Positions 1 to 9,038 are shown, counted from the stretch's first letter. The stretch: DNA of 64,000 nucleotides from Vibrio ziniensis (GCF_011064285.1 NZ_CP049331.1:2232001-2296000); one strand, 5' to 3'. Translations and numbers: made by a program. The notes: generated by a model from the letters alone, not told the origin.

Positions 1-63
1 TGGGATCATAACAGCGACTTAATTAATCCAGATGAACGCATGTTATCAATCTATTACAAATAG
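1..63 (+). CDS. 3' end of an unidentified protein (5' truncated by window edge)
   Basis: An open frame runs in from the left edge and encodes about 20 residues ending in SIYYK before a TAG stop at 61-63. Too little is present to name the family. It converges on the next gene, and a strong terminator hairpin lies between the two. This could also be a chance open frame, although the terminator placement fits a real gene end. Confidence 0.4.
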   Translation, partial: WDHNSDLINPDERMLSIYYK

Positions 64-99
64 GCAATTGTTGCAGTGTGTCAAACGATCCGATTAGTC

Positions 100-135
100 C
101 ACAAAAAACAAAGCCCCTCAAATATGAGGGGCTCA
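100..135 (-). terminator. Rho-independent terminator of the TraF-like gene
   Basis: AGCCCCTCA and TGAGGGGCT (112-133) form a 9-bp stem with a 4-nt loop. On the minus strand it is followed by a run of T broken by a single G. It lies just downstream of the minus-strand gene and could also act on the plus-strand gene ending at 63. Confidence 0.8.
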
Positions 136-162
136 ATCTTATGCTCTGTTGATGCAGAAAGA

Positions 163-1365
163 TTAGAACGTGAATGCTAAGTTCGCTGCAGCACCAAATT
201 GGTTTTCACCAGCATAAGAACCAGCAATGTCTAGGCTAACAACATCGAATGGACTAATACCGATACCTGCTGTGATTGAGTTTTGTAGGTTATCTTTTAG
301 GTCCATCTCATAACCAGCACGCAATTGCGCCCAACCCCAAGCATTAGCTTCAACACCAACGCGTACGAATTGTGAGTCGTCTGTATCAAACTCTTTGAAA
401 CGTTTTTGCGTCGTTAAATCAGCATCTAGGCTAAGCGCGAAGAAATCACCTGCATAGCCTAAACCAAGTGTTGCTTTTGGTGACAATTCGTAAGTATAAC
501 CACCAATTTCGGTTTCAATTTCTTGCTTGAATACATCTTTTACAGATAGACCAACGCGGAAAGCGTCTTTATACCAAACAGCACCTAAATCCATGTTAAA
601 CGCCGTTTTCGATATTTCGCTTTGGTCGTAATCGTCAAGTTCGAAATCTTCCAATGTAACAAGCTGTGAATAAGTTACTAGGTATTGGTATTTTGGTGCG
701 AAACCGAATGAAAAATTCTGTTCAAAAATTTGGAATTGACGCGCAAATGAAATACCGAATTCAGTAACACCAAATGCCACTAAGTGAACTTGAGAGTTAT
801 CATATGCACTTAAAACATCAGCTGCTTCTTCAACCGTTGATGGCTCACCTTCAACGACATCAATCTCAGGCCTGACGAGAGCTTCAACATAACCCGTGGT
901 AAACAGGTTCACTGATATGTAGCTAGTTGGGATGGCAATTACAGCGCTTAAACCAGCATTTACTGTCATTGGGGCATTATCAGCCAATGAATTCAAACCA
1001 GATTGCAATTTGCGCGCATTTGCAATCGCATCGCTTTCACTTTGGCTATTTGGACTGTTGGTATAGTCATTAATGTTATTTTCTAGATCACTGTATGTGC
1101 TATCTAGATCATCAATCAAAGTGAATGAGTCGTCTTGGTCATTAATATTCGCTCCAATCGCAGGTAGCAAAATACCAAAGTCGTCATTGTCTTTGTACAT
1201 AGCCCCAAGCGCCGGGTTATGTAATGGAGCCGTTAAGTAATCTGCAGATACTACGCCGGTGTTACCCATCGCTTGGCTACGAGCATCAGCCACATAAGGA
1301 GCTGCAATAGAGGAGGTAGAAACAACTGTTAACGCACCAACTGCTAATAAACTATTTCTTTTCAT
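163..1365 (-). CDS. TraF_2 (PF13729)-type envelope protein, often labelled conjugal transfer protein TraF
   Basis: A 400-residue protein. The start is placed at MKRNSLLAVG because it opens a clear Sec signal peptide ending near SIAA; the longer open frame adds 19 upstream residues that do not look like a signal sequence. The mature part begins PYVADARSQAMGNTGV and is rich in short glycine/aromatic alternations ending in Phe (NLAFTF). This resembles outer-membrane beta-barrels of the FadL/OmpP1 kind and the chromosomal TraF_2 family common in vibrios. There are no conjugation genes nearby, so the TraF name is misleading. The gene stands alone between a terminator and a long leader with a CRP site and promoter, which suggests carbon-source control. 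Function unknown; an outer-membrane transport role is inference. Confidence 0.75.
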   Translation of the reverse strand: MKRNSLLAVGALTVVSTSSIAAPYVADARSQAMGNTGVVSADYLTAPLHNPALGAMYKDNDDFGILLPAIGANINDQDDSFTLIDDLDSTYSDLENNINDYTNSPNSQSESDAIANARKLQSGLNSLADNAPMTVNAGLSAVIAIPTSYISVNLFTTGYVEALVRPEIDVVEGEPSTVEEAADVLSAYDNSQVHLVAFGVTEFGISFARQFQIFEQNFSFGFAPKYQYLVTYSQLVTLEDFELDDYDQSEISKTAFNMDLGAVWYKDAFRVGLSVKDVFKQEIETEIGGYTYELSPKATLGLGYAGDFFALSLDADLTTQKRFKEFDTDDSQFVRVGVEANAWGWAQLRAGYEMDLKDNLQNSITAGIGISPFDVVSLDIAGSYAGENQFGAAANLAFTF

Positions 1366-1522
1366 TTTATATCCAAAGTGATTTTGACATTCCACGACAA
1401 AGCAAGCGCATTGCGGTGACAACTAGACCACACATATCAATGTTAATGATTCGAAACTTAGCAGCACTCGAAAAATTACAACTAAACAGTGATAGAGCTT
1501 CTGACTAGCGAGTATAAAAACG

Positions 1523-1558
1523 AAATTTTATTATATTACCTAACAAAACCATGACAAA
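1523..1558 (-). promoter_or_regulatory. Sigma-70 promoter of the TraF-like gene
   Basis: On the minus strand a perfect TATAAT (1535-1530) sits 16 bp from TTGTCA (1557-1552). The predicted start is near 1523, giving a leader of about 160 nt. A consensus CRP palindrome lies about 81 bp upstream, a spacing compatible with class I activation. Confidence 0.6.
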
Positions 1559-1595
1559 GCTCTGACCAAAAACAAACGTAACACTAAAGCTAAAA

Positions 1596-1611
1596 TGTGA
1601 AATAAATCACA
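1596..1611. promoter_or_regulatory. CRP-cAMP binding site
   Basis: TGTGAAATAAATCACA matches TGTGA-N6-TCACA at every consensus position. It lies between topB and the TraF-like gene. Only the TraF-like gene reads away from it, so that gene is the likely target. Confidence 0.8.
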
Positions 1612-1652
1612 CCAAAGTGCTGGTTTTTATATACGCAAAATCAATCATTGGT

Positions 1653-3605
1653 CTATTTACCATTACTTTTTGTACTTGGAGCAGACTTTGTGAACTTTCG
1701 CTTACCACGTTTATAAGCAGGGCGCTCTACAGGAGGTAAAGTTTGAAGAGAGGCAGGGACAGGCCCTGTCTTGACCTGAATCATGAGTTCATTGATCCGC
1801 ATCTGAAGTGCATGCATAAAAGGCTGGTAGGCTTGGCCTTTCTCTGCCATAGCTTGCAATTGGTGCTCCCAATGAGCGGTCATGTCTGGGTAGGTAGAAT
1901 CACTAGGCAAGGCATGAATCAAGCCTCTTCCTGCGGGTGTACTACAAATAATCTTGCCCTCTCGCTTCAGTAGCTGACGCTTGAACAAGGTATCTAATAT
2001 CCCTGCGCGGGTAGCTTCAGTTCCTAGACCATCAGTTTCACGCAGTATTTTTTTCAACTCTTTATCTTCGACAAATCGGGCAATACCGGTCATCGCTTGC
2101 AATAGAGTTGCTTCTGTAAAATGTTTTGGTGGCTCTGTTTTTCTATCCTTAATTTCACCTTCTCGGCAAATCAGCTCTGTACCAACAGGCAGCGGTGGTA
2201 CGGTATCAACACCTTCATCTTGATCATCAGATTTACCGGTTAGAACTCTCCAACCCGCAGACATAAGTTGACGACCAGAGGCAACAAAAATACCACCAGC
2301 AATATCGAACACTAGCTTAGCTTCGGCATAGATTGCATGGGGGTAGAATTGCATCAGATATTGGCGCGCAATCAGCTGATATACATTCATCTCATAGCTT
2401 GAAAGTGCGTTCACAGTAGCTTTTTTAGGTGTAGGGATGATCGCATGGTGAGCATCGACCTTCGAATCATTCCAAGCTTTCGATTTCAAAGACAAGTTTG
2501 TGCCAGAGACAGCTAAAACAAGCTCTTTCGCGTTATTAGCAATTGCATCGACGACGGAGCTGGCCTGAGCCAAATGTTCTTTCGGCAAATAGCGGCAATC
2601 AGAACGGGGATAGGTAATCAGCTTATGCTTTTCATATAAGCTTTGGCATGTATCAAGCACCTGCTGCGCACTCATGTTATAGCGTTTGGCTGCATCAATC
2701 TGCAAAGCAGAAAGTGAATAAGGCAATGGCGGTGATTGTTTGATTTGATTCTGCTCGGACTCAACTACTTTAGCTGGCTGTCCTGCAATACGCCGGGCCA
2801 CATTTTCAACCAGTTTACGATTGAGAACTCTTCCCTCTTCATCTTGCCACGGCTGACAAGCCTCACTCGGCTTCCAACGAGCACGAATATCAAATACGCC
2901 GTTACTATCTTGATAAGGAATTAGCGCATGCAAGGTGAAATAATCGCGCGGAATAAAGTTTTTAATTTCTTCGTCACGACGAACGACTAACCCAAGAATC
3001 GGCGTTTGTACTCTTCCTACCGACAACACGCCCTGATAACCGGCTTTTTGTCCAAGCAAAGTGTACGCACGTGACATATTCATGCCATACAGCCAGTCAG
3101 CACGTGAGCGTGCTAATGCGGAGACTGAAAGTGGGATAAACTCACGGTTACTGCGCATACTGGAAAGAGCGCGTTTTACCGCAGGTAAGTTGAGGTCACT
3201 GATCAAAAGGCGTTGAATTAATGCTTTTTTATTACTCGCGACTTTACAGTAATCAATCACTTCATCCACCAGCAGTTGCCCTTCTCTATCAGGGTCACCA
3301 GCGTGAATGATTTCACTGTGCTCTTTAATCAGTTTTTTGACAACGCTAAGCTGCTTACTGGCTGTTTTACGAGGTCTTAATTGCCACTGCTCAGGTATGA
3401 TAGGCAGATCAGCTAAGTTCCATTTTTTGTAGCGCTCATCGTAAGCATCTGGCTCTACTTGTTCAAGCAAGTGTCCGATACACCAAGTCACCACATCGCC
3501 ATTTGCACATCGAATAAAACCTTGATCTTTTTTATGCGGCTTTGGCAATGCATCGGCAATTGCTCGACCTAGACTCGGTTTCTCTGCGATGAATAATCGG
3601 CTCAT
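1653..3605 (-). CDS. topB: DNA topoisomerase III
   Basis: A type IA topoisomerase of 650 residues, close to the E. coli length of 653. It relaxes and decatenates negatively supercoiled DNA. The TOPRIM domain is at the N-terminus, with Glu in [10 protein letters not shown] (about residue 8) and the acidic triad in [10 protein letters not shown] (about 101-110). The catalytic tyrosine is Tyr332 in [10 protein letters not shown]. The C-terminal tail is short and basic ([10 protein letters not shown]) and lacks the zinc-finger cysteines of topoisomerase I. It lies downstream of grxD on the same strand, separated from it by a terminator. Identification is secure. Confidence 0.97.
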   Translation of the reverse strand: MSRLFIAEKPSLGRAIADALPKPHKKDQGFIRCANGDVVTWCIGHLLEQVEPDAYDERYKKWNLADLPIIPEQWQLRPRKTASKQLSVVKKLIKEHSEIIHAGDPDREGQLLVDEVIDYCKVASNKKALIQRLLISDLNLPAVKRALSSMRSNREFIPLSVSALARSRADWLYGMNMSRAYTLLGQKAGYQGVLSVGRVQTPILGLVVRRDEEIKNFIPRDYFTLHALIPYQDSNGVFDIRARWKPSEACQPWQDEEGRVLNRKLVENVARRIAGQPAKVVESEQNQIKQSPPLPYSLSALQIDAAKRYNMSAQQVLDTCQSLYEKHKLITYPRSDCRYLPKEHLAQASSVVDAIANNAKELVLAVSGTNLSLKSKAWNDSKVDAHHAIIPTPKKATVNALSSYEMNVYQLIARQYLMQFYPHAIYAEAKLVFDIAGGIFVASGRQLMSAGWRVLTGKSDDQDEGVDTVPPLPVGTELICREGEIKDRKTEPPKHFTEATLLQAMTGIARFVEDKELKKILRETDGLGTEATRAGILDTLFKRQLLKREGKIICSTPAGRGLIHALPSDSTYPDMTAHWEHQLQAMAEKGQAYQPFMHALQMRINELMIQVKTGPVPASLQTLPPVERPAYKRGKRKFTKSAPSTKSNGK

Positions 3606-3630
3606 AGTATTGTTATAAGTAGCGGAAAAA

Positions 3631-3660
3631 TTAAGGCCACATTATCGAATGTGGCCTTAA
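3631..3660 (-). terminator. Terminator between grxD and topB
   Basis: A near-perfect 13-bp stem with an ATCG loop has arms containing AAGGCCACATT and AATGTGGCCTT. On the minus strand it is followed by AATTTTTCC. It should end the grxD transcript ahead of topB. Confidence 0.75.
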
Positions 3661-3692
3661 TAAATCAAGAAAAACTGTAAATTTAAACAGTA

Positions 3693-4028
3693 TTACTCTT
3701 CGTTACTTGCAGAACGTGCTGCTGCTTCTTTGATTAGAGGTTGAAGTTCACCTTTTTGGAACATTTCCAAAATGATGTCACAACCGCCGATCAACTCACC
3801 TTCAACCCAAAGTTGTGGGAAAGTTGGCCATTGAGCATAAACAGGTAGTTCAGCACGAATGTCTGGGTTTTGTAGAATGTCTACATACGCAAATTTTTCA
3901 CCACAAGCCATTAGAGCTTGTGCAGCTTGAGAAGAGAAACCACAGCTTGGCAGCTTAGGTGAGCCTTTCATGTACAGAAGGATCGCGTTTTCTTCAATTT
4001 GCTGTTTGATCTTATCGATGGTTTCCAT
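3693..4028 (-). CDS. grxD: Monothiol glutaredoxin, Grx4 family
   Basis: A 111-residue cytosolic glutaredoxin with the CGFS active site (Cys29) preceded by the conserved KGSPKLPSCGFS stretch. Other family marks are WPTFPQLWVEGELIGGCDI, the TP-like/GG glutathione-binding region. CGFS glutaredoxins carry or insert [2Fe-2S] clusters rather than reduce disulfides, often with BolA partners. The gene stands upstream of topB and next to sodB, a neighbourhood linked to iron and oxidative stress. Confidence 0.96.
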   Translation of the reverse strand: METIDKIKQQIEENAILLYMKGSPKLPSCGFSSQAAQALMACGEKFAYVDILQNPDIRAELPVYAQWPTFPQLWVEGELIGGCDIILEMFQKGELQPLIKEAAARSASNEE

Positions 4029-4412
4029 TGCTTCCTCTTAATGGGGTTCGTACTTGATGACCCTCATTCTAAATCATTAAATAAGAATAAAAAGCACAAT
4101 ATAAGTATGGACTTTAAACTTACTCATCACCATATCATTCGAAATTATTAAAAGCTTAGCCTACTATTTTTGTGAGCTATCAGCCCAATGAGCTATGACG
4201 AATCTAGGCTCTGCGTTTAGTTCGTCTTAGTACATCTTGTTCGGATATAAAACACTTTTATTATGAATTGGGGTTTTAATAAAGTAAAAAGTTGCTAAAA
4301 TACATATACCAATTTACTTGGGTAAATCAGTCAGTCGTACCGACGAAAACAAAAACGACATTGGAAGCAATCGAGAGAGTTCTCTCTCTTCACCTATATG
4401 GAGAATCGAGCA
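4029..4412. other. Intergenic region between grxD and sodB
   Basis: This 384-bp region holds the divergent promoters for grxD and sodB and is AT-rich. I see no coding potential. A stretch at about 4308-4327 (ACTTGGGTA) resembles half of the palindromic repeat found at 56347-56404. No convincing Fur box was found. The sodB leader hairpin is listed separately. Confidence 0.5.
4373..4388 (+). promoter_or_regulatory. Hairpin in the sodB 5' leader
   Basis: GAGAGAG and CTCTCTC form a perfect 7-bp inverted repeat separated by only TT, ending 24 nt upstream of the sodB start codon. In other enterics and vibrios sodB mRNA is a target of the iron-responsive RNA RyhB around its ribosome binding site. 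Whether this leader structure takes part is inference. Confidence 0.45.
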
Positions 4413-4994
4413 ATGGCATTTGAACTACCAGCTCTTCCTTACGCAAAAGACGCACTAGAACCACATATCTCTGCAGAAACTCTTGAGTACCACTACGGTA
4501 AGCACCACAACACTTACGTTGTTAAGCTAAACGGCCTAGTACCAGGAACTGAATTCGAAGGCAAAACTCTAGAAGAGATCATCAAAACTTCTACTGGCGG
4601 TGTTTTCAACAACGCAGCTCAAGTTTGGAACCACACTTTCTACTGGCACTGTCTAGCGCCAAACGCAGGTGGCGAACCAACAGGCGCTGTTGCTGAAGCA
4701 ATCAATGCAGCATTCGGTTCTTTCGCAGATTTCAAAGCAAAATTCACTGATTCATCAATCAACAACTTCGGTTCTTCTTGGACTTGGTTAGTGAAGAAAG
4801 CTGACGGTTCTCTAGCTATCGTTAACACTTCTAACGCAGCGACTCCAATCACAGAAGAAGGTGTAACTCCACTTCTAACTGTTGACCTATGGGAACACGC
4901 GTACTACATCGACTACCGTAACCTACGTCCAGACTACATGAACGGTTTCTGGGCTCTAGTTAACTGGGAATTCGTAGCCGCTAACCTAGCTAAA
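4413..4994 (+). CDS. sodB: Superoxide dismutase [Fe]
   Basis: A 194-residue iron superoxide dismutase that disproportionates superoxide in the cytoplasm. Metal ligands are recognisable: His in EYHYGKHHNTYV, His in NHTFYWHC, and Asp/His in DLWEHAYYIDY. AAQVWNHTFYW is typical of the Fe rather than the Mn enzyme. The start is set at MAFELPALPY: the upstream in-frame ATG at 4398 overlaps the ribosome binding site (TGGAGA at 4399-4404), which is well spaced for 4413. It is monocistronic, with a strong terminator. RyhB/Fur control is known for the family. Confidence 0.97.
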
Positions 4995-5038
4995 TAATGG
5001 TTAATTGCCCTAACGGCGATTACAAAACACACAATCCT

Positions 5039-5067
5039 AAGCCTGCAGATTTGCAGGCTTTTTTTGT
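5039..5067 (+). terminator. sodB terminator
   Basis: The stem GCCTGCA/TGCAGGC with a short loop is followed by seven T and then a further T-rich run. Classical Rho-independent structure immediately after sodB. Confidence 0.9.
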
Positions 5068-5138
5068 TTTTTTAGTTAAGTTAATAACTAAAGATTTTGC
5101 GTCCGTTGCCGTTATAAGTGCATCAAGCGGAGAGCAAA

Positions 5139-5642
5139 ATGCAAGTACACACTTTAGATAAGGCAGGAATCATCAATGAACTGAACATAGGTTCAGGGAT
5201 TTGTCACGCCGTCCATCAAGGACGACGTGCCGATTTTTCTTTGCTTGTTGCTCTCTTCTCAAACGATGTCAGGGATAACACGCCCGTTGAGCTTATTGAG
5301 CAACCTCAAACGACTGATGAACTTCTGAGGGAGCGTTTTGAGCTTGCTGCGCCACAATCTCTGCGCAATGACCAAAGCTCTTATGCTGTGTCCGCCCGGC
5401 AAGCTGAGCTCTTTCATCATGGTGGGCTGGCGAGTGCCAAACTCTGTCACTACCTGACTCCTGAAGTGCTGACCTACTTACCAGAAGATACTCAAGATCT
5501 GCCAGAAGATGTTTATCTCAACTTATCTGGGCATGAGCGACGGCATCTGGCGGTTAAGTCGCCGCCTAAGACACTGCCTTATGATCTCTACAATAAGCTC
5601 ACTACCGCTTATCGTCACGATCAGCTACGTGCACAAACTTAG
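5139..5642 (+). CDS. VC2046/SO_2500 family protein, function unknown
   Basis: A 167-residue protein starting at MQVHTLDKAG; AGCGGAGAG sits just upstream of this ATG, whereas the longer frame start has no ribosome binding site. I place it in the uncharacterised VC2046/SO_2500 family on sequence style and on its position directly after sodB, which is from memory rather than a search. It has no signal peptide, membrane segment or cofactor motif. The second half carries AELFHHGGLASAKLCHYLTPEVL and the basic stretch SGHERRHLAVKSPP. The conserved neighbourhood suggests a housekeeping role, but no function can be stated. Confidence 0.75.
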   Translation: MQVHTLDKAGIINELNIGSGICHAVHQGRRADFSLLVALFSNDVRDNTPVELIEQPQTTDELLRERFELAAPQSLRNDQSSYAVSARQAELFHHGGLASAKLCHYLTPEVLTYLPEDTQDLPEDVYLNLSGHERRHLAVKSPPKTLPYDLYNKLTTAYRHDQLRAQT

Positions 5643-5836
5643 CTCTGAACTCAAATTTAGTGCGACGATTCTCATGGGATTACCACATTGTGTGAAACAC
5701 AGCCCAAATTGGTAACGCGCAATCAAATCTAGACCTTTTATTTGAGTTCTTTCACACAAAGTGTCACATCCTTCGCCCATTCTTAATGTTCGAAAGTTGA
5801 GCAGAATAACTAAAGACACAGCAGAAGGTGCGCATT

Positions 5837-6505
5837 ATGGAAATCAAAAGCGCCATTGTTTTAATTACATCAGCAAGCTCACAGTTAGGACGTACGCTAG
5901 CCACACATTTCACCTGCCTTGGTGCAACCGTCATTTTATGTGACAGTGATAAACAAGGTCTGTACGAAACTTATAGTCGCTGCAAAGAGCTGTCAAATCA
6001 CGTTGATTGCTATCATCTTCGCGATTACTCGCCAGAGAGTTTGAATGGCATGTTCGATAATATTGAGTCGAGTTATCACACTGTGCCGGACGTTCTGATT
6101 AACAACTGGCCCTCATCCCCTATGCCTTCTTTAATTGACGAAAAGCCAACCGAGTTATTTATTCAAAACCTAGCTTTAATGGCTTCATCACTTTTTTCCT
6201 TTGGTCAGGCATGTACTGAGCGTATGCGCTACCACAATGTTAAAGGTGTTATTGTGAATGTTATTTCAATCAATGACAGCCACGACTTTTCCGGTATAGA
6301 AAATGCGACTTGTATGGTATCTGGATTTACCCAAAGTTGGGCAAAGGAACTCGTTCCGTTCAATATTAGAGTGGGAGGTGTGGTACCTATGATTTCTACA
6401 AGCAAACAAAAAGATCATTGGGCCGAGGTACAAGATGATCTCATTCGCAACACAGAATATATTGTCGCGAATGAGTATTTCAGTGGACGAGTGATGTCCG
6501 CATAA
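5837..6505 (+). CDS. Degenerate short-chain dehydrogenase (SDR) family protein
   Basis: A 222-residue SDR-fold protein. The start at MEIKSAIVLI has AAGG nine bases upstream; the earlier GTG at 5828 lies inside that ribosome binding site. The Rossmann beginning IVLITSASSQLGRTLATHF keeps the turn but has Ser/Ala/Gln where TGxxxGIG glycines belong. NNW replaces the usual NNAG. The tail SGFTQSWAKELVPFNIRVGGVVP aligns with SDR helix alpha-F. At the YxxxK positions I read I and T (IENATC), so the catalytic Tyr and Lys appear to be missing. It probably lacks oxidoreductase activity and may be a binding or regulatory protein. It converges on mlaA. Confidence 0.8.
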   Translation: MEIKSAIVLITSASSQLGRTLATHFTCLGATVILCDSDKQGLYETYSRCKELSNHVDCYHLRDYSPESLNGMFDNIESSYHTVPDVLINNWPSSPMPSLIDEKPTELFIQNLALMASSLFSFGQACTERMRYHNVKGVIVNVISINDSHDFSGIENATCMVSGFTQSWAKELVPFNIRVGGVVPMISTSKQKDHWAEVQDDLIRNTEYIVANEYFSGRVMSA

Positions 6506-6517
6506 TCACTAAAGAAC

Positions 6518-7273
6518 CTAAAAGCCTTCTTCCAGATACGAGTCTAGATAATCTTCTTCGGCTTCATCAACTTTATCTGTGTTCTCAACTTCAGCGGTAA
6601 AGTCCCGACGCTGCAAATAAGCTGCTCGGCTAAATAAATAAGCATCTGGTGAACTTTCAAGCAAGGCTTCCTGATTAACTAAAGCTGCCCGTTTTTCCAT
6701 CCCTTCAAGTGCCCATTTCCCCATCGAAGCCCAGAAATTTAAATAAGTAAGTGGAGCATATAACCCATCAACACTATCTCCGACTTCTCGGACAACATAC
6801 GGACCATATCCTGGAATCATCAAATAAGGCCCTTTACCAACACCATAATGCCCTATTGCATCTCCGAAAGACTTTTCATCATGTTTAGTAATGCCCGCTT
6901 CAGAAGCAATATCAAATAAACCTAATAAGCCGAACGTCGAGTTTATCCAGAAGCGGTTAAAATGATCGACTGCTTTTGCACCATTTCCCATTAATATGTT
7001 ATTCACCATACTTGACGGTTCGTCTAAATTTGATAAGACATTCGCAACACCGCGCCTTACAACAGTTGGGGTATATTGCACATAGGTGAGAGAAATAGGA
7101 CGAGCAATATATGGGTCTAAATAATCATAATTTAGAGCCCACATAGCACGGTTAAAGCTTTCCAAAGGGTCATTAACATCATCTTGTGATACTTGATCAT
7201 CAGGAACTGAACCACACCCACTCAAGGCAAGCAGTAGCCCTAAACTGACTACTAATGCAAATCGGTTCATCAT
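6518..7273 (-). CDS. mlaA: Phospholipid-binding lipoprotein MlaA (VacJ)
   Basis: The outer-membrane lipoprotein of the Mla system, which removes mislocalised phospholipids from the outer leaflet and passes them to MlaC. A lipoprotein signal with lipobox LSGC lies at the start of the roughly 250-residue product. Family signatures follow: DPLESFNRAMWALN, the conserved region NRFWINSTFGLLGLFDIA, and GVGKGPYLMIPGYGP. The start is at the ATG pair preceded by AAGGA; an upstream in-frame TTG is less likely. It lies 70 bp downstream of ccmI on the same strand, with a hairpin between. The other mla genes are not in this window. Confidence 0.95.
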   Translation of the reverse strand: MMNRFALVVSLGLLLALSGCGSVPDDQVSQDDVNDPLESFNRAMWALNYDYLDPYIARPISLTYVQYTPTVVRRGVANVLSNLDEPSSMVNNILMGNGAKAVDHFNRFWINSTFGLLGLFDIASEAGITKHDEKSFGDAIGHYGVGKGPYLMIPGYGPYVVREVGDSVDGLYAPLTYLNFWASMGKWALEGMEKRAALVNQEALLESSPDAYLFSRAAYLQRRDFTAEVENTDKVDEAEEDYLDSYLEEGF

Positions 7274-7297
7274 TATAGTTTCCTTAATCAACTCACC

Positions 7298-7322
7298 GCA
7301 GGCTCACGTGTCGTAAGCCTGC
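7298..7322 (-). other. RNA hairpin between ccmI and mlaA
   Basis: GCAGGCT and AGCCTGC arms extend inward to about 11 bp with a 3-nt loop on the minus-strand RNA. There is no U-tract, so it looks more like a transcript-stabilising or processing hairpin at the end of the ccm message than a terminator. Confidence 0.5.
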
Positions 7323-7344
7323 ATAATAATTATAAGGGAGCACA

Positions 7345-8562
7345 CTAAAACTGCTGATTTATTTCAACTTTTATGCCACTGCCAAGCTCAGCGATATCAC
7401 TTTCTCCGAACCAATCTCCCTCACGAGTTGCAACATTACCATCAGAATCTATCCGAACTCGTACTATCAGTGATTGTAAATCAGACAACTTGCGTCCCTG
7501 CATCATACTGTTTGAATCATCCAAAATAACCGTAAATGGGAAACTGCCTAATGGGTATCTTGCTGCTGCAATTGGCATCGGAGCGCCATCAGCAGAATGC
7601 ACTGAGACAATCACAACACCTTGCTGAGGAAGTACTACCTCGTTACCTAGCGAAATGGTGACTGAAACAGCATGATCATCCAATGTTGCAGGTTCCATCT
7701 TGGCTTTCGCACTAGCAATACTACGTGACAACATTTCATAGCGAGCATCATTTGGTCCTACCATCTCTTGCATTGATTGCCAGTGTTCAATGGCCGTTGC
7801 AAAATCTTGGCGCTCAAAAGCATCAAAGGCTAGAAGCGAATACACTCGTAAATCAACATAGTCACCTTTCAACATTTTGTTGAGCAGTGAACGAGCACTT
7901 TGCTGATCCATCTGGTCATTAGAAAGCATCAAAGCCTGTGCATAGCCTAATTTTATGTCACCATCTTGAGGTTCAAGAGCGTAGGCTTTCTTCATTGAAC
8001 CAATCGCCGTTTCCATATCACGATTAGCCAAACCAATACGACCTAACAATAACCAACCTGTCGAATCTTGCGGCTCATAATGCAAGCGTGTTCTTAGCGC
8101 TAGCGTTAAGTCTTCCATTTCTTTATCAGTCAGCTCAACGCCTTGAGGATTCATCAGCTTTTTTGACAATTCTGGAAGATTCTGGCTGATGTCTTGCCAG
8201 TGCTTCACTTTCTGATAGTTGCCAAACGTCGCATACAAACCGTAGCTCAACGCCACTACCAGAACCACTGAAGGTACGAGCACCATCATTGTCGATAAAG
8301 AACGCTCTTCCCCCTTACGAGGCACGTTTGGAATATCATCCAACAGAGATTGCTTAAGATCAGCGACTAACTCGTGCTGATCTTCGACTAAACCTTCATC
8401 CGCTTCGACAGCAAGTTCTGCTAAACGGTCTTTATAGAAAGCTTTATTGAGTTCATCACGTAACGCAGCATCGTTGTTAACTTTTGGTTTTAGTAAGGGA
8501 ATAGCAACAAAGACACATGCAATGACGACAAGAATTAGCGTTAACACCCAAAATAAAGTCAT
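7345..8562 (-). CDS. ccmI: Cytochrome c maturation protein CcmI
   Basis: Apocytochrome c chaperone, 405 residues. Two membrane segments (residues about 1-22 and 92-113) flank a short cytoplasmic segment containing KAFYKDRLAELAVEADEGL. A periplasmic TPR region follows (about 155-270; LLGRIGLANRDMETAIGSM) and then a C-terminal beta-rich domain. CcmI presents the apocytochrome haem-binding motif to CcmF/CcmH. In E. coli this part is fused to CcmH; here the two are separate genes overlapping by 4 bp, as in pseudomonads and vibrios. It is the last gene of the ccm operon. Confidence 0.93.
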   Translation of the reverse strand: MTLFWVLTLILVVIACVFVAIPLLKPKVNNDAALRDELNKAFYKDRLAELAVEADEGLVEDQHELVADLKQSLLDDIPNVPRKGEERSLSTMMVLVPSVVLVVALSYGLYATFGNYQKVKHWQDISQNLPELSKKLMNPQGVELTDKEMEDLTLALRTRLHYEPQDSTGWLLLGRIGLANRDMETAIGSMKKAYALEPQDGDIKLGYAQALMLSNDQMDQQSARSLLNKMLKGDYVDLRVYSLLAFDAFERQDFATAIEHWQSMQEMVGPNDARYEMLSRSIASAKAKMEPATLDDHAVSVTISLGNEVVLPQQGVVIVSVHSADGAPMPIAAARYPLGSFPFTVILDDSNSMMQGRKLSDLQSLIVRVRIDSDGNVATREGDWFGESDIAELGSGIKVEINQQF

Positions 8563-9038
8563 TCTTGCTTGTCTCCATCTTTATCTTCTTCTAGTAAGGC
8601 TTTTAAACGTTGTTCTTTGCTCTCATCCCAATCAATCGCTTGAACATTTCTACTACGACGCTTGGTGCGGAAAATAATCATCGCTAAGCCAACAACCAGT
8701 ACAGATATCGGTGCTAACCACAATATTGCCGTACTTGGGGTTAAGGGCGGGTTATAAGTAACAAAATTTCCATATCGAGCAATCATGTAATCAACGATTT
8801 CATCTTTCGATTTACCTTGCTTAGTCATCTCATAGACTTTTTGGCGTAAATCCTGAGCAAGTGCTGCGTTGGAATCAGCAATAGAGTTATTTTGGCACTT
8901 TGGACAACGCAGAGTGTTACTCAATTCGTGAAACTGAGCTTCCTGGGCTTGGGTATCAAAATCATAAACATCAATCGCAGCAATCACCGAAAAAGACAGT
9001 AAAACAGATGAAACTAAAGCGAATAACTTAGCTCTCAT
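8559..9038 (-). CDS. ccmH: Cytochrome c maturation protein CcmH
   Basis: A 159-residue membrane-anchored thiol reductase. It has an N-terminal signal (SVLLSFSVIAA), the active-site motif LRCPKCQN, the family stretch IVDYMIARYGNFVTYNPPL, and a C-terminal membrane helix (ILWLAPISVLVVGLAMIIF) followed by a basic tail. It reduces the apocytochrome c CXXCH thiols together with CcmG. It overlaps ccmI and ccmG by 4 bp each, indicating translational coupling. Confidence 0.96.
   Translation of the reverse strand: MRAKLFALVSSVLLSFSVIAAIDVYDFDTQAQEAQFHELSNTLRCPKCQNNSIADSNAALAQDLRQKVYEMTKQGKSKDEIVDYMIARYGNFVTYNPPLTPSTAILWLAPISVLVVGLAMIIFRTKRRSRNVQAIDWDESKEQRLKALLEEDKDGDKQE

Noticed and set aside
163..1365. 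TraF label taken as sign of a conjugative element
   Set aside because: No relaxase, coupling protein, other tra genes, integrase or att repeats nearby; the TraF_2 family is chromosomal in vibrios.
4308..4327. Palindromic repeat copy upstream of sodB
   Set aside because: Only a short half-like match to the 56347 repeat (about 9-12 nt); insufficient to call a separate repeat copy.
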